Part shown: positions 1 to 8,751 of the stretch, one piece after another
How the letters are laid out: each line of letters opens with the position of its first letter
Position numbering within the stretch: position 1 is the stretch's first letter
Source of the DNA: Chelativorans sp. ZYF759
GTDB taxonomy: Bacteria; Pseudomonadota; Alphaproteobacteria; Rhizobiales; Rhizobiaceae
Assembly (NCBI RefSeq): GCF_012911015.1
Contig: NZ_WVVV01000002.1
Span: 368,680 to 432,679 of the forward strand
DNA: 64,000 nucleotides
Direction: 5' to 3'
The notes under the pieces: generated by a model
Database searches by the model: none
Told to the model about the DNA's origin: nothing
Seen by the model: only the letters and a program-made list of their open reading frames with translations
Position numbers and translations under genes: made by a program

Positions 1-1
1 C

Positions 2-2212
2 GATACGCTCGTTTATGACAACGACCGCAACACCGTCAGCGCGGTAGGCCGCGTCCAGATCGACTATGACGGTTTCCGGCTCGTCGCCCAGCGCGTGACC
101 TATGACCGCGACACCAGCCGCTTGATTGCCTTCGACGGCGTCGAGATCGTGGATCGCGACGGCAATCGCTTCCTCTCCGACCAGATCGACATAACCGACG
201 ATTTCCGCGACGGCTTCGTTCAGGCATTGCGCGTGGAATCGGCCGATAACACCTATTTCGCGGCCGAAAGCGCCGAGCGGCGGGATGGGGAAATCACCAC
301 GTTCAACCAGGGCATCTACACCGCATGCGAACCCTGCGAGGCGCGCCCGGATCAACCGCCGATCTGGCGCGTAGGCTCGCGGCGGATCATCTGGAACGGT
401 CGCGCTCAGACGATCCGCTTCGAAGGCGCCCGGTTCGAGTTCTTCGGGCTGCCGATCGCCTATCTGCCCTTCTTCGAGATTCCCGATCCGACCGTACGCC
501 AGAAATCCGGCTTCCTCACGCCCAATTTCGGTTTCCAGTCCGAACTCGGTGCAAGCGCCACAATTCCTTATTATCTCGCGCTCGCCCCCACATACGACCT
601 GACCGTCCAGGGAACCTACTATACGCGCCAGGGCTTCCTGGCCGAGGCGGAGTGGCGACAGCGTTTCGAGTCCGGCGGCTACAATCTGCGCGTGGCGGGC
701 ATCGTGCAGCAGTCTCCCGAGGCATTCGGTGACGGTGCGAACAACGTCAACAACAACGTTCGCCAGCGCTTCATGGCGGCATCCACGGGCCGGTTCCATA
801 TCAACCCGCGCTGGTCGTTCGGCTGGGATGTCATGGTCCAGACCGACAACAATTTCGCGCGTACCTACAGCATTACCGACAATGCGGACAGCGTTCGAAC
901 CTCGCAGGTCTATCTGACGGGACTCAACGACCGGAACTACTTCGATCTGCGGGGATACCACTTCCAGGTCCAGGAGGATCGGCTCGACAGCCACCCGCGC
1001 GCCCGCAATCCTCGCCAGCCCTGGGTCCTGCCGTCCTTCGATTATCAGTTCACGCCCGACGAGCCTGTCGGCGGCGGCGAACTGACCGTAAGCCTGAACG
1101 CCCAGAGCCTGTACCGCAGCACGCTGGATGACGCCAACTTTGATGCGGACAACCAGACTCAGAACCTGCGCGGGCTCGACGGCAATTCCACGCGGTTCAC
1201 CGCCGAGGTGGAGTGGAAGCGCAGCGTCATCACGCAAGGCGGGCTGGTCTTCACGCCGCTCCTGCACGGGCGCGGCGACGCGATTTTCACGAATTTCGGG
1301 GACGGTGCGCAGCAGGCCTTCAGCCAGCCGCCATTCGACACGGCGGCAGAAGTCCGCGCTGCATACTACCGCTACATGGCAACCGCCGGCATGGAGGTCC
1401 GCTGGCCGGTGCTGTTCTCCACCTCAAGCGCGGCCCACATCCTGGAGCCGATCGGCCAGATTTTCGTGCGGCCCGACGAGCCCTATGGCAATTCGCTCGG
1501 CATCCCCAACGAGGACGCCCAGAGCCTCGTCTTCGACGCGACCAACCTCTTCCAGCGCGACAAGTTCTCGGGATTCGACCGGATCGAGGGCGGTACGCGC
1601 GCCAATCTCGGTTTCCGCTACACAGGCGATCTCGGCGGTGGCTGGTCGACCCACGCCATTTTCGGCCAGTCCTACCACCTGGCCGGCCGCAACCCCTACG
1701 CCTCGCCGGATCTCGTCAATGTCGGCGCCTACTCAGGGCTACAGACGGCCCGCTCCGATTATGTCGGCCAGGTCGGCATCGGCACGCCGAACGGTTTCAA
1801 CTTCATCGCAGGTGCCCGTTTCGATCAGGCGAATTTCTCGCCCCGCCGCGCCGACCTGACGACTACCTACAGCGGTTCCTTCACCAGGCTCGCCGCCCGT
1901 TACTCCTACATCGCCGCCCAGCCGACCTACGGCTTCGCAGATGATAGACAGGAAGCCACGATCTCCGGCTCGACGCAGGTGGCGGAACACTGGCGCGTCT
2001 TCGCCTCGGGCACCTACGACTTCCAAAACAGCCGCCTCACGAGCCGCTCCATCGGCTTCACCTATGACGACGAGTGCTTCCTCTTCACTCTTTCCTATAC
2101 GGAACGCCATCCGGTGAACCGGGACGAAGTGAGCCGCAGCCTTGGCTTCCGGGTCTCGCTGCGCACGCTGGGCGACTTCGGAACCTCGTCATCCGTCTTC
2201 GACAGCTTCTAG
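2..2212 (+). CDS. lptD: LPS-assembly outer-membrane protein LptD (5' end outside window)
   Basis: LptD is the outer-membrane beta-barrel that, with LptE, inserts lipopolysaccharide into the outer leaflet. The frame is open from the first bases, so the signal peptide and part of the N-terminal OstA/LptA-like jellyroll are missing. The visible start (SRLIAFDGVEIVDRDGN) is jellyroll-like. It is followed by the conserved stretch around FEFFGLPIAYLPFFEIPDP and a long region of alternating aromatic and polar strands typical of the barrel, ending in aromatic-rich strands. TACEPCEARP carries a Cys-x-x-Cys pair likely to form disulfides. surA follows about 100 bp downstream on the same strand, the usual alphaproteobacterial arrangement. 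Identity is secure; only the N-terminus is unseen. Confidence 0.95.
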   Translation, partial: DTLVYDNDRNTVSAVGRVQIDYDGFRLVAQRVTYDRDTSRLIAFDGVEIVDRDGNRFLSDQIDITDDFRDGFVQALRVESADNTYFAAESAERRDGEITTFNQGIYTACEPCEARPDQPPIWRVGSRRIIWNGRAQTIRFEGARFEFFGLPIAYLPFFEIPDPTVRQKSGFLTPNFGFQSELGASATIPYYLALAPTYDLTVQGTYYTRQGFLAEAEWRQRFESGGYNLRVAGIVQQSPEAFGDGANNVNNNVRQRFMAASTGRFHINPRWSFGWDVMVQTDNNFARTYSITDNADSVRTSQVYLTGLNDRNYFDLRGYHFQVQEDRLDSHPRARNPRQPWVLPSFDYQFTPDEPVGGGELTVSLNAQSLYRSTLDDANFDADNQTQNLRGLDGNSTRFTAEVEWKRSVITQGGLVFTPLLHGRGDAIFTNFGDGAQQAFSQPPFDTAAEVRAAYYRYMATAGMEVRWPVLFSTSSAAHILEPIGQIFVRPDEPYGNSLGIPNEDAQSLVFDATNLFQRDKFSGFDRIEGGTRANLGFRYTGDLGGGWSTHAIFGQSYHLAGRNPYASPDLVNVGAYSGLQTARSDYVGQVGIGTPNGFNFIAGARFDQANFSPRRADLTTTYSGSFTRLAARYSYIAAQPTYGFADDRQEATISGSTQVAEHWRVFASGTYDFQNSRLTSRSIGFTYDDECFLFTLSYTERHPVNRDEVSRSLGFRVSLRTLGDFGTSSSVFDSF

Positions 2213-2313
2213 CTCACGGCCTTGTGTGTCATGCTTTCGCCCAAGAAGGCGCTGACAAGGGTGCAAAATTGCGCTAGCGCAGGTGCGGACATCGAAATTC
2301 AGGGAACATCGAT

Positions 2314-3258
2314 ATGAAAAAGGTCACGAGAGGCCTGCTGATCGGCACCATGACCGTCTTGCTCGCCGCCACGGCCGTTCCGGTCTCCGGCGTGATGCCT
2401 GCGCAGGCGAGCGAGATTCGCGTCGTGGTCAACGAGACGCCTATCACCAGCTACGATATCCAGCGTCGTCAGGCCTTTCTCAGGCTCCAGCAGCAGGGGG
2501 GCGGCGCCGATCGTGCCACCACCGAGATGATCGACCAGACCTTGCGCCTCCAGGAGATGCAGCGGCTGAACGTTCGCATCAGCGAGGATCAGGTCACCGA
2601 TTCCTACAACAACTTCGCACGCACCAACAATCTGACCGCCGCGCAGCTGAACGAGATCCTCGCTGACTCAGGCGTCACCCGCGATCACTTCCGCCAGTTC
2701 ATCCGTGCACAGATGGGCTGGGCGCAGGTCCTTCAGGCCCGGGCGCAGTTCGAGCAGGGCGGCGGCGGTCGCGTGAGCGAACAGGAAGCCGTGCGCCGCA
2801 TGATGGAACAGGGCGGCGAGAAGCCCTCGGCGACCGAATACATGTTGCAGCAGGTCATCTTCGTGGTTCCGGCCGCCGAACGCGGTGCCCGTCTCGCCCA
2901 GCGTCGCCGCGAAGCCGAACAGTTGCGCGCCCGCTTCCAGAGTTGCGAGACGACGCGCGAGATGTCGCGCGGTCTCATCGACGTGACGGTCCGCGATCTC
3001 GGTCGGGTGCTTCAACCGGAGCTGCCACCGGATTGGAAAGACCGCATCACCTCCATCCGGGCCGGACAGGCCACGACCGTGCGCGATACCGAACGCGGCG
3101 TCGAATTCATCGCGATCTGCAGCGCCCGCGAAGTGTCGGACGACCACGTGGCGCAGCTCGTTTTCCAGGCGGAGAACCAGACCGAGAGCGGCTTGCAGGC
3201 CCTGTCGGAAAAATATCAGGCCGAACTGCGCGAGCGCGCCCGCATCAACCGACGCTGA
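2314..3258 (+). CDS. surA: SurA-type periplasmic chaperone / peptidyl-prolyl isomerase
   Basis: A 314-residue protein that should escort outer-membrane proteins, including LptD, through the periplasm. A lysine-rich start and a hydrophobic segment ending near VMPAQASE form a signal peptide. The SurA N-terminal chaperone domain follows (VVNETPITSYDIQRRQAF, then DQTLRLQEMQRLNVRIS), with a parvulin-like region after about residue 165 (PSATEYMLQQVIFVVP). It is shorter than enterobacterial SurA, with one recognisable parvulin-type region, as is common in alphaproteobacteria. It sits just after lptD and may share its transcript. In many rhizobia pdxA and rsmA come next, but here a hairpin and a convergent gene follow. 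Confidence 0.9.
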   Translation: MKKVTRGLLIGTMTVLLAATAVPVSGVMPAQASEIRVVVNETPITSYDIQRRQAFLRLQQQGGGADRATTEMIDQTLRLQEMQRLNVRISEDQVTDSYNNFARTNNLTAAQLNEILADSGVTRDHFRQFIRAQMGWAQVLQARAQFEQGGGGRVSEQEAVRRMMEQGGEKPSATEYMLQQVIFVVPAAERGARLAQRRREAEQLRARFQSCETTREMSRGLIDVTVRDLGRVLQPELPPDWKDRITSIRAGQATTVRDTERGVEFIAICSAREVSDDHVAQLVFQAENQTESGLQALSEKYQAELRERARINRR

Positions 3259-3266
3259 CGCCTGAA

Positions 3267-3285
3267 GGGCCGCGGGAAGCGGCCC
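3267..3285. terminator. Hairpin between convergent surA and TSUP genes
   Basis: GGGCCGC and GCGGCCC form a perfect 7-bp stem around a GGGAA loop. It lies in the 39-bp gap between the stop codons of surA and the convergent exporter gene. There is no clear U-tract, so intrinsic termination is inferred from position and stem strength. Confidence 0.5.
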
Positions 3286-3297
3286 TGCATATCCGCG

Positions 3298-4137
3298 TCA
3301 GAGCAGCGAGGCGAAGAACCTCGCCGACATCGCTAGGCAGAAGATGCCGAACGCGATCTCGAGATGCCGCTTTTGCATCCAGTGCGCGATGCGCACGCCG
3401 TAAGGAGCCACCACCAGCGTGATAGGGATGATCAGCGCCACGGCCACCCAGTTCACGAAGCCGGTCGAGAGGATCGGCAGCAGCGGGTTTCCCCACCCCG
3501 CCCAGATGTAGCCCAGCGTACCCGGAATGGCGATCAGGACGCCGACGCCCGCCGAGGTGGCGACCGCCTGATGCATCGGCCTGCCGAACAGGGTCATGAA
3601 GGTGTTGTTCAGGATTCCGCCTCCGATACCCATAAGCGTGGACAGATAGCCGATGACGACACCCACGATGGAGCGCATCGGATTGCAGGGAAGTTGGGAT
3701 CCGAGACGCCAGCTTTCGCGGTTGAACAGCAGCCGAACGCCGACCAGGATCATGATGGCCGCGAAAATGGCGCGCAGGCCCGCACTGGAGATGTAGGCGG
3801 CCGTCAGCGCCGCCAGCACCACGCCGATCGGTACCGAGATCAGGAACCCGCGCAGGACGTCCATGTCGACCGCCCCGCGCGCCTTGTGCGCGAAAAAGGA
3901 CCGGATGGAGGTCGGCACGATGATGGCCAGCGACGACCCGACCGCCAGATGCATGCGCACCGCCTCGTCGATCTCGATCAGCCCGAACACCTGATAGAAC
4001 ACCGGCACCAGGACGGCGCCGCCACCAATGCCGAATACGCCCGCCAGAAGCCCCGCGACGACGCCAGCCGCCGCCATCGCCACGACGAACGGAGCCAGTT
4101 CGCCGGCAATCGATGCAAATTGATCCATGAAATCCAT
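3298..4137 (-). CDS. TauE/SafE (TSUP) family permease
   Basis: A polytopic inner-membrane protein of 279 residues from the TauE/SafE family, whose members export sulfite, sulfoacetate or related anions. The two family half-repeats are visible: GLLAGVFGIGGGAVLVPVF near the N-terminus and GYLSTLMGIGGGILNNTF in the middle, both with the GIGGG signature, separated by several hydrophobic spans. A second, shorter TSUP gene lies at 48938 and a sulfite dehydrogenase at 36729-41239, so sulfite export is conceivable, but the genes are far apart and the substrate cannot be read from sequence. An alternative ATG lies three codons downstream. Confidence 0.85.
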   Translation of the reverse strand: MDFMDQFASIAGELAPFVVAMAAAGVVAGLLAGVFGIGGGAVLVPVFYQVFGLIEIDEAVRMHLAVGSSLAIIVPTSIRSFFAHKARGAVDMDVLRGFLISVPIGVVLAALTAAYISSAGLRAIFAAIMILVGVRLLFNRESWRLGSQLPCNPMRSIVGVVIGYLSTLMGIGGGILNNTFMTLFGRPMHQAVATSAGVGVLIAIPGTLGYIWAGWGNPLLPILSTGFVNWVAVALIIPITLVVAPYGVRIAHWMQKRHLEIAFGIFCLAMSARFFASLL

Positions 4138-4193
4138 GTCCCGAGACGAGAGACGCTGGCTAGCCCAAACGGGGGACCGTGTAAATCGGCCAG

Positions 4194-5219
4194 TCAGGCC
4201 GCGTGCAACTCCAGCCCCTGCGTGATGGCCTGATGGGCCTTTGTCAGCACCTCGGGGCCGGCTCCCGGCCGGGTAGCTTCGGTCGATAGAATCTGGCGGA
4301 AACGGCGCGCGCCCGGCTGGCCGTGGAACATGCCGACCATGTGGCGCGTGACATGGCTGAGCCGGCCGCCGGCCGCGATGTGGCGTCCCGCATGTTCGGC
4401 CATAGCCGCGATGATCTCGCCCGGATCGACCGGATCGACCGCCTCGCCGTAAACCAGCCTGTCGACCTCGGCCAGAACGCCGGGATTCTGATAGGCGGCC
4501 CGGCCGATCATTGCGCCATCGGCATGGTCGAGATGGACGAGCGCTTCCGCTATCGATTGAACGCCGCCATTCAAACCAATGAATCGACTCGTATTCTCCT
4601 GCTTCAGCCGATAGACGCGCTCATAGTCGAGCGGCGGGACTTCGCGATTTTCCTTGGGGCTGAGGCCCTGCAGCCATGCTTTGCGGGCATGCACCCACAG
4701 CGCGTCCGCGCCCGCCATCCAGACCGCCTGTGCCAGCCCGTCGAGCGCCGGTCCGGGATCCTGTTCGTCGACCCCGATGCGGCACTTCACCGTCACCGGC
4801 ACGTCGACGACCTCCTTCATGGCCGCCACGCAACGCGCCACGATATCGGGCGTCTTCATCAGGCAGGCGCCGAAGGTGCCGCTCTGCACGCGATCGGAGG
4901 GACAACCCACATTGAGATTGATCTCGCAATAGCCGAAACCCGCGCCGATCCGGGCAGCCTCGGCAAGCTTCTTGGGCTCCGAGCCGCCGAGTTGCAGCGC
5001 AACGGGCTGCTCGACGTCGTCAAATCCCAGGAGCCTTTCGCGCGGCCCATGGATTGCGGCATCCGCCACCACCATTTCGGTATAAAGCAGCGCACGACGC
5101 GTGAACTGACGGTGCAGGAAACGACAATGCCGATCCGTCCAGTCCATCATAGGTGCAACGGCTAGAACGGGAGCCGTGTAGATCGCGGGCGTCCATTGGC
5201 CCTTGCTGTCTTCTGCCAT
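4194..5219 (-). CDS. dusA: tRNA-dihydrouridine(20/20a) synthase DusA
   Basis: A flavoprotein that reduces uridine to dihydrouridine in the tRNA D-loop. Family marks are all present: the FMN-binding start APMMDWTDRHCR, the INLNVGCPSDRVQSGTFGACLM stretch with the catalytic cysteine, VKCRIGVDE, HARKAWLQGLSPKENR and FIGLNGGVQ. HARKAWLQGLSPKENR is typical of the DusA subfamily. The length of 341 residues is normal. Two ATG codons are adjacent; the second (5219) is spaced better from the upstream GAGAAG. It is transcribed away from the small hypothetical gene that follows on the plus strand. Confidence 0.95.
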   Translation of the reverse strand: MAEDSKGQWTPAIYTAPVLAVAPMMDWTDRHCRFLHRQFTRRALLYTEMVVADAAIHGPRERLLGFDDVEQPVALQLGGSEPKKLAEAARIGAGFGYCEINLNVGCPSDRVQSGTFGACLMKTPDIVARCVAAMKEVVDVPVTVKCRIGVDEQDPGPALDGLAQAVWMAGADALWVHARKAWLQGLSPKENREVPPLDYERVYRLKQENTSRFIGLNGGVQSIAEALVHLDHADGAMIGRAAYQNPGVLAEVDRLVYGEAVDPVDPGEIIAAMAEHAGRHIAAGGRLSHVTRHMVGMFHGQPGARRFRQILSTEATRPGAGPEVLTKAHQAITQGLELHAA

Positions 5220-5451
5220 CATCTCTTCTCAAACGTGTCCGCCGCCGGCAAGGACGCGGGCCGGGAGGGGTGCCTACGCCATATATAGGGGCAGCGCGGA
5301 TAAATCGAGGCACGGCCACGGGCGCCTGACACTGTGGCCGGCAGGACACGCCGGGCCTTGGCGGGAATGCAGTCAATCTCCATCCCACGGGAGCAAAACC
5401 CGAGCTCCGATGGTTCGAGAAGAGCGAATCGTCAGGAAGATGGAGAAGGCC

Positions 5452-5793
5452 ATGGCCGACAGGCAGAATGTGAGCAGCAACGGCGCCCAGGTAAGGGGCG
5501 ACATCCAGGCGGGCGACACAGGAGACAAGCGGCCGGGCTTCGACCCGGCCCTCGCCCCGCTGGAAACCGATTCCGAAGCCGGCGGTGTCGGTCTCGAAGG
5601 CGCGAGCGCCGAGTTGGCGCGCACCAGCCAGCGCAGCGACGTCAATCGCGGCCCCGATCCTTCCTTCAGCAGCGCCATGCGCCCGCCGGAGCGTCCCATA
5701 CGTCGTCATGCGCCACGCTGGGCATGGCCCGTCGCCGTCGCGGTGGCAGTCGCCGCAGCGCTTGTGGTCTTTATTTTCGTAGGGACCGGCTAG
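5452..5793 (+). CDS. Hypothetical protein with C-terminal membrane anchor
   Basis: A 113-residue protein I do not recognise. About 85 residues are hydrophilic and of low complexity, rich in Gly, Asp, Ala and Glu. A basic patch (RPIRRHAPRW) then precedes a single hydrophobic span (AWPVAVAVAVAAALVVFIF) at the extreme C-terminus. That order suggests a tail-anchored protein with the bulk in the cytoplasm. The start at 5452 is chosen because GGAGAAGG sits directly upstream at good spacing. The in-frame ATG codons at 5410 and 5440 have poorer or overlapping ribosome sites. Confidence 0.6.
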   Translation: MADRQNVSSNGAQVRGDIQAGDTGDKRPGFDPALAPLETDSEAGGVGLEGASAELARTSQRSDVNRGPDPSFSSAMRPPERPIRRHAPRWAWPVAVAVAVAAALVVFIFVGTG

Positions 5794-5935
5794 GCCGCCA
5801 GAAACCGCTTAATCTCCGACACAGCGGCTGCAGCGCCAGCACGAAACTGTTGCAGCCCGCCCCCGACCTCACACGGGGGGCGCCCCGCGCGAGATGGTGG
5901 CCTCAACCCGTCGACGGCTTGTGTCGGACTCCGCT

Positions 5936-6319
5936 CTAGCCTGGCCAGTCCGCGACGCGCTGCGCCTTCTCTTCGGACGTCACGATATCCGCATCGAGCT
6001 CGTCCGACACAAAGGCGGCGTGGGCAACCGGCACGCGCCCATCCTCCGTCGCTTTTTCGAACACGATGACGGCAGCTTCCAGCCGCTCGCCCACCGCCAC
6101 CACGTCCCAATAGGACAGGAGCGGGCTGTCGGAAGGACGACCGCTTTCCGTGAGCAACTCGAAATTCACGTCCCTGAAGGGCACGAGATGCAATTCTTCG
6201 CCGTCATGACACAATGCGGTGAGAGCCGCCTCGCTGGAAGCAATTACCGCACCGCGATAGCGGATGTTCACCACTCCCTTGAAGGGCTCTACGCTGGCAA
6301 TCCGGTCATCCAGTGGCAT
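5936..6319 (-). CDS. DUF427-like small protein
   Basis: A 127-residue soluble protein resembling the DUF427 family, which folds as a small beta-barrel of unknown function. Recognisable features are VNIRYRGAVIASSEAALTAL at the start and a central LSYWDVVAVGER, matching the family's conserved YW-V motif, followed by a hydrophobic strand (AAVIVFEKA) and a final AHAAFVSDELDAD. AAGGAG lies 6 bases before the ATG. It stands alone between a convergent small gene and ggpS. The family call is by pattern only and the function is unknown. Confidence 0.6.
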   Translation of the reverse strand: MPLDDRIASVEPFKGVVNIRYRGAVIASSEAALTALCHDGEELHLVPFRDVNFELLTESGRPSDSPLLSYWDVVAVGERLEAAVIVFEKATEDGRVPVAHAAFVSDELDADIVTSEEKAQRVADWPG

Positions 6320-6455
6320 CGTCGCTCCTTGCTTTCGCTACATGGTCGCGCCTGGGCACGGCCTCGCTGCCCCGGCTTCGTCTCCCTACGATCTGCCGGG
6401 CGCAATTGTTCCGAAAGCCTGCCATGCGCCTTGCAGGTCGCTGGCATCGAGGCGG

Positions 6456-7961
6456 TCAGCTGGCGGCGGCGAAATCGACCACCGCTTCATCGCCCCTGGC
6501 GAGCGCCCGCATCTGGTCTTCCGCCCAGAAGCGGACGTCCTGGCGCGCCACCATCTCGCGCAACGCGCCCATCCGGTGGCGACGCTCTTCCTCTCCCATG
6601 GCGAGCGCCTGCAGGACAGCCTGGTCCATGGAGCGATGCGAGAAGGGATTGGTGAGGATGGCCGAGTGCAGCTCCACCGCTGCGCCGGCGAATTCCGAAA
6701 GCACCAGCACGCCGTCGCCATCCACCCGCGCCGCGCAGAACTCCTTGGCCACGAGATTCATGCCGTCGGCCAGCGGCGTGATCCAGGCGATGTCGGCCGC
6801 GCGGTAATAGGCAACCAGGCTTTCGAATGCCAACGGACGCGAGATCAGCGTTACCGGCTGCCAGTCGAGGCGGCCAAAGCGGCCGTTGATCCGCCCTGCG
6901 ATCTGTTCGAGGTCGTTCTGGATGTTCTCGTAGACCGACATGTTGCGGTTGGCGGGCACGGACACGTGCATCAACCGGATATGCCCGCGCAGATCGGGAT
7001 TGTTCTCGATAAGCCGCTCGTAGCTCTCCAGCTGCTCGATGCCGCCTTTTGTGTAGTCGGTGCGACCGACCGACAGGAGCAGCCGCGACTGGCCCAGTTC
7101 CTGGCGGATTTCCGCCGTCTGGCTGGCCGTCTCCGGGCGCCCGGCAATGGCCTGGATATAGCCCACGTCGACCCCGACGGGCGACGCCTGGAGCGCCACG
7201 GTCCGGCCCTCGAACTGCAACGTCGTCGGCACGGTCTGCTCGGAAAGCGCGGTCGCGCGCGACGACATGGCCTCGCTCACCTTCTGCCGGTCCACGACGG
7301 TGGCCTCCAGCAGGCTGCGCGCAGCCGAAACGAAATTGTTCACGTAGCGGGGAATGTGAAAGCCGATCACATCGCAGGCGAGCAGGCTCTTGAGGATCTC
7401 CTCGCGCCACGGCAGCACGTTGAACATGTCGGCAGAGGGAAACGGCGTGTGGTGGAAGAAGGTGATCTTCACGTCCGGCCGCAGCTGCCGCAGATAGCCC
7501 GGCACGAGCCAGAGGTTGTAGTCGTGGATCCAAACGACCGCACCCTCCGCGGCTTCCGCCGCGGCTGCCTCGGCAAAAGCCCAGTTGACTTCCCGAAAGG
7601 TCGGCCAGTCGACGGGATCGTAATTGTAGCGTTCCTTGAAGCCGTGCAGGATGGGCCAGAAGGCCTCCTTCGAGCTGACGTGATAGAAGCTGCGGATCTG
7701 GTCGGCAGTTAGCGGCAGCCGCGAAACGGTATAGCTCCCGTAGGCATCGTCGATCTCGACCACCCGATCGAAATCCGGGTTGCTGACGTCCTCCACCTCC
7801 TTCCAGGCCACCCAGGCACCGCTGTCGAACCTTCCGAAGAAGCTCTTCAGCGTCGGCACGATGCCATTGGGGCTCTTGTTTTCCTTGAAGACGGTCTTCC
7901 CGCCTTCCTGGACTTCCTCATAGGGCTGGCGATGGTAGACGATGACGAGATTAGAGGGCAT
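6456..7961 (-). CDS. ggpS: Glucosylglycerol-phosphate synthase
   Basis: A GT20-family glycosyltransferase that joins glucose from ADP- or UDP-glucose to glycerol-3-phosphate, giving glucosylglycerol phosphate, precursor of the osmolyte glucosylglycerol. It resembles cyanobacterial GgpS more than trehalose-phosphate synthase OtsA: the N-terminus LVIVYHRQPYEEVQEGGKTV, then SPNGIVPTLKSFF, SSKEAFWPILHGF, WIHDYNLWLVP, FFHHTPFPSADMFNVLPWRE, SVGRTDYTKG, RINGRFGRLDW and ITPLADGMNLVAKEF. OtsA would begin with an SNR-type loop instead. The 501-residue length fits GgpS. The start at 7961 overlaps the end of the phosphatase gene by 11 bases, so the two are probably translationally coupled. The pathway context (phosphatase plus gpsA) supports GgpS over OtsA. 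Confidence 0.88.
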   Translation of the reverse strand: MPSNLVIVYHRQPYEEVQEGGKTVFKENKSPNGIVPTLKSFFGRFDSGAWVAWKEVEDVSNPDFDRVVEIDDAYGSYTVSRLPLTADQIRSFYHVSSKEAFWPILHGFKERYNYDPVDWPTFREVNWAFAEAAAAEAAEGAVVWIHDYNLWLVPGYLRQLRPDVKITFFHHTPFPSADMFNVLPWREEILKSLLACDVIGFHIPRYVNNFVSAARSLLEATVVDRQKVSEAMSSRATALSEQTVPTTLQFEGRTVALQASPVGVDVGYIQAIAGRPETASQTAEIRQELGQSRLLLSVGRTDYTKGGIEQLESYERLIENNPDLRGHIRLMHVSVPANRNMSVYENIQNDLEQIAGRINGRFGRLDWQPVTLISRPLAFESLVAYYRAADIAWITPLADGMNLVAKEFCAARVDGDGVLVLSEFAGAAVELHSAILTNPFSHRSMDQAVLQALAMGEEERRHRMGALREMVARQDVRFWAEDQMRALARGDEAVVDFAAAS

Positions 7962-8751
7962 GCGTTCTTCTTTCTGGAATGTCGTGGAGTTCGAAGGCGG
8001 CAATCGCCTCCATGATGCCCGCAGCGCCATGCGCGCGGGCCTTGTGAATCGTGGTCGAGCCGGCGATCTCTTCGAGCAGCCGGGCTTCCGAGTTCCCCAC
8101 CGCGACCGCCTTCAGGCCGCAGATCAGCATCGAGAGATCGTTCAGCGTGTCGCCGGCAGCCAGGACACGCTCTTCCGGGATCGCGAGATGTTCGACGAGG
8201 CGCCGCAGGGACGGCCCTTTGGACACGCCTCGGGGCAGCACGTCGAAGAAGCGGTTGTCGGAGATCAGGCTGTCCAGCCCCATCTCCTCGACCATGGCGA
8301 CGGCACGCGGGTCGAACTTGGCGGGATCGAGGTCGTAGCTGACGCGATAGCGGAAGGGCGTCGGCTGGAGCGTCAATCCCGGATGACCCTGCAACGCGTC
8401 GCGCACCGCCATGCCGCTGTCTCCCCAACGCCGCGAAATGTCTGCTTCCAGCGCCGCGATCGGCTCGACGCGTTGCTCCTCCCTGTCCACCCGCGCGATG
8501 GTTGTGCCGACGTCGCCCACGACCAGATCCGGCCAGGGCAGTCCCTCGTGCGAACACATGCGCAGGATGAACTCCGGATCGCGCCCGGTGACGAAGATAA
8601 GACCGATGCTGTCGCGATTATCCTCGATCCACCCATAGAGCTCGGCCCGGTCGCTGTCGGTGCCGCCGAGAAACGTCCCGTCGAGATCGGTCGCGAGCGT
8701 GAGGCGGCGGGATTTCAGCGGCGGCAGGCCGGCATGCAGGCCAGTGTTCAT
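7951..8751 (-). CDS. ggpP: HAD-family phosphatase, probable glucosylglycerol-3-phosphatase
   Basis: A cytoplasmic phosphatase of 266 residues of the HAD superfamily, sucrose-phosphatase / mannosyl-3-phosphoglycerate phosphatase type. Motif I is ATDLDGTFLGG with nucleophile Asp22 and Asp24; motif II is FVTGRDPEF; the conserved lysine is in PRGVSKGPSLR; motif IV is AAGDTLNDLSM. Family members dephosphorylate sugar phosphates made by an adjacent glycosyltransferase. Its overlap with both gpsA (ATGA, 4 bases) and ggpS (11 bases) makes glucosylglycerol phosphate the likely substrate. In some Pseudomonas-type bacteria this domain is fused to GgpS; here it is separate. The in-frame ORF extends upstream into gpsA, but the ATG at 8751 fits the coupling. 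Confidence 0.82.
   Translation of the reverse strand: MNTGLHAGLPPLKSRRLTLATDLDGTFLGGTDSDRAELYGWIEDNRDSIGLIFVTGRDPEFILRMCSHEGLPWPDLVVGDVGTTIARVDREEQRVEPIAALEADISRRWGDSGMAVRDALQGHPGLTLQPTPFRYRVSYDLDPAKFDPRAVAMVEEMGLDSLISDNRFFDVLPRGVSKGPSLRRLVEHLAIPEERVLAAGDTLNDLSMLICGLKAVAVGNSEARLLEEIAGSTTIHKARAHGAAGIMEAIAAFELHDIPERRTHAL

Noticed and set aside
6456-7961. Trehalose-6-phosphate synthase (OtsA) identity for the GT20 gene
   Set aside because: The N-terminus and several internal motifs match GgpS, and the operon supplies glycerol-3-phosphate and a phosphatase.
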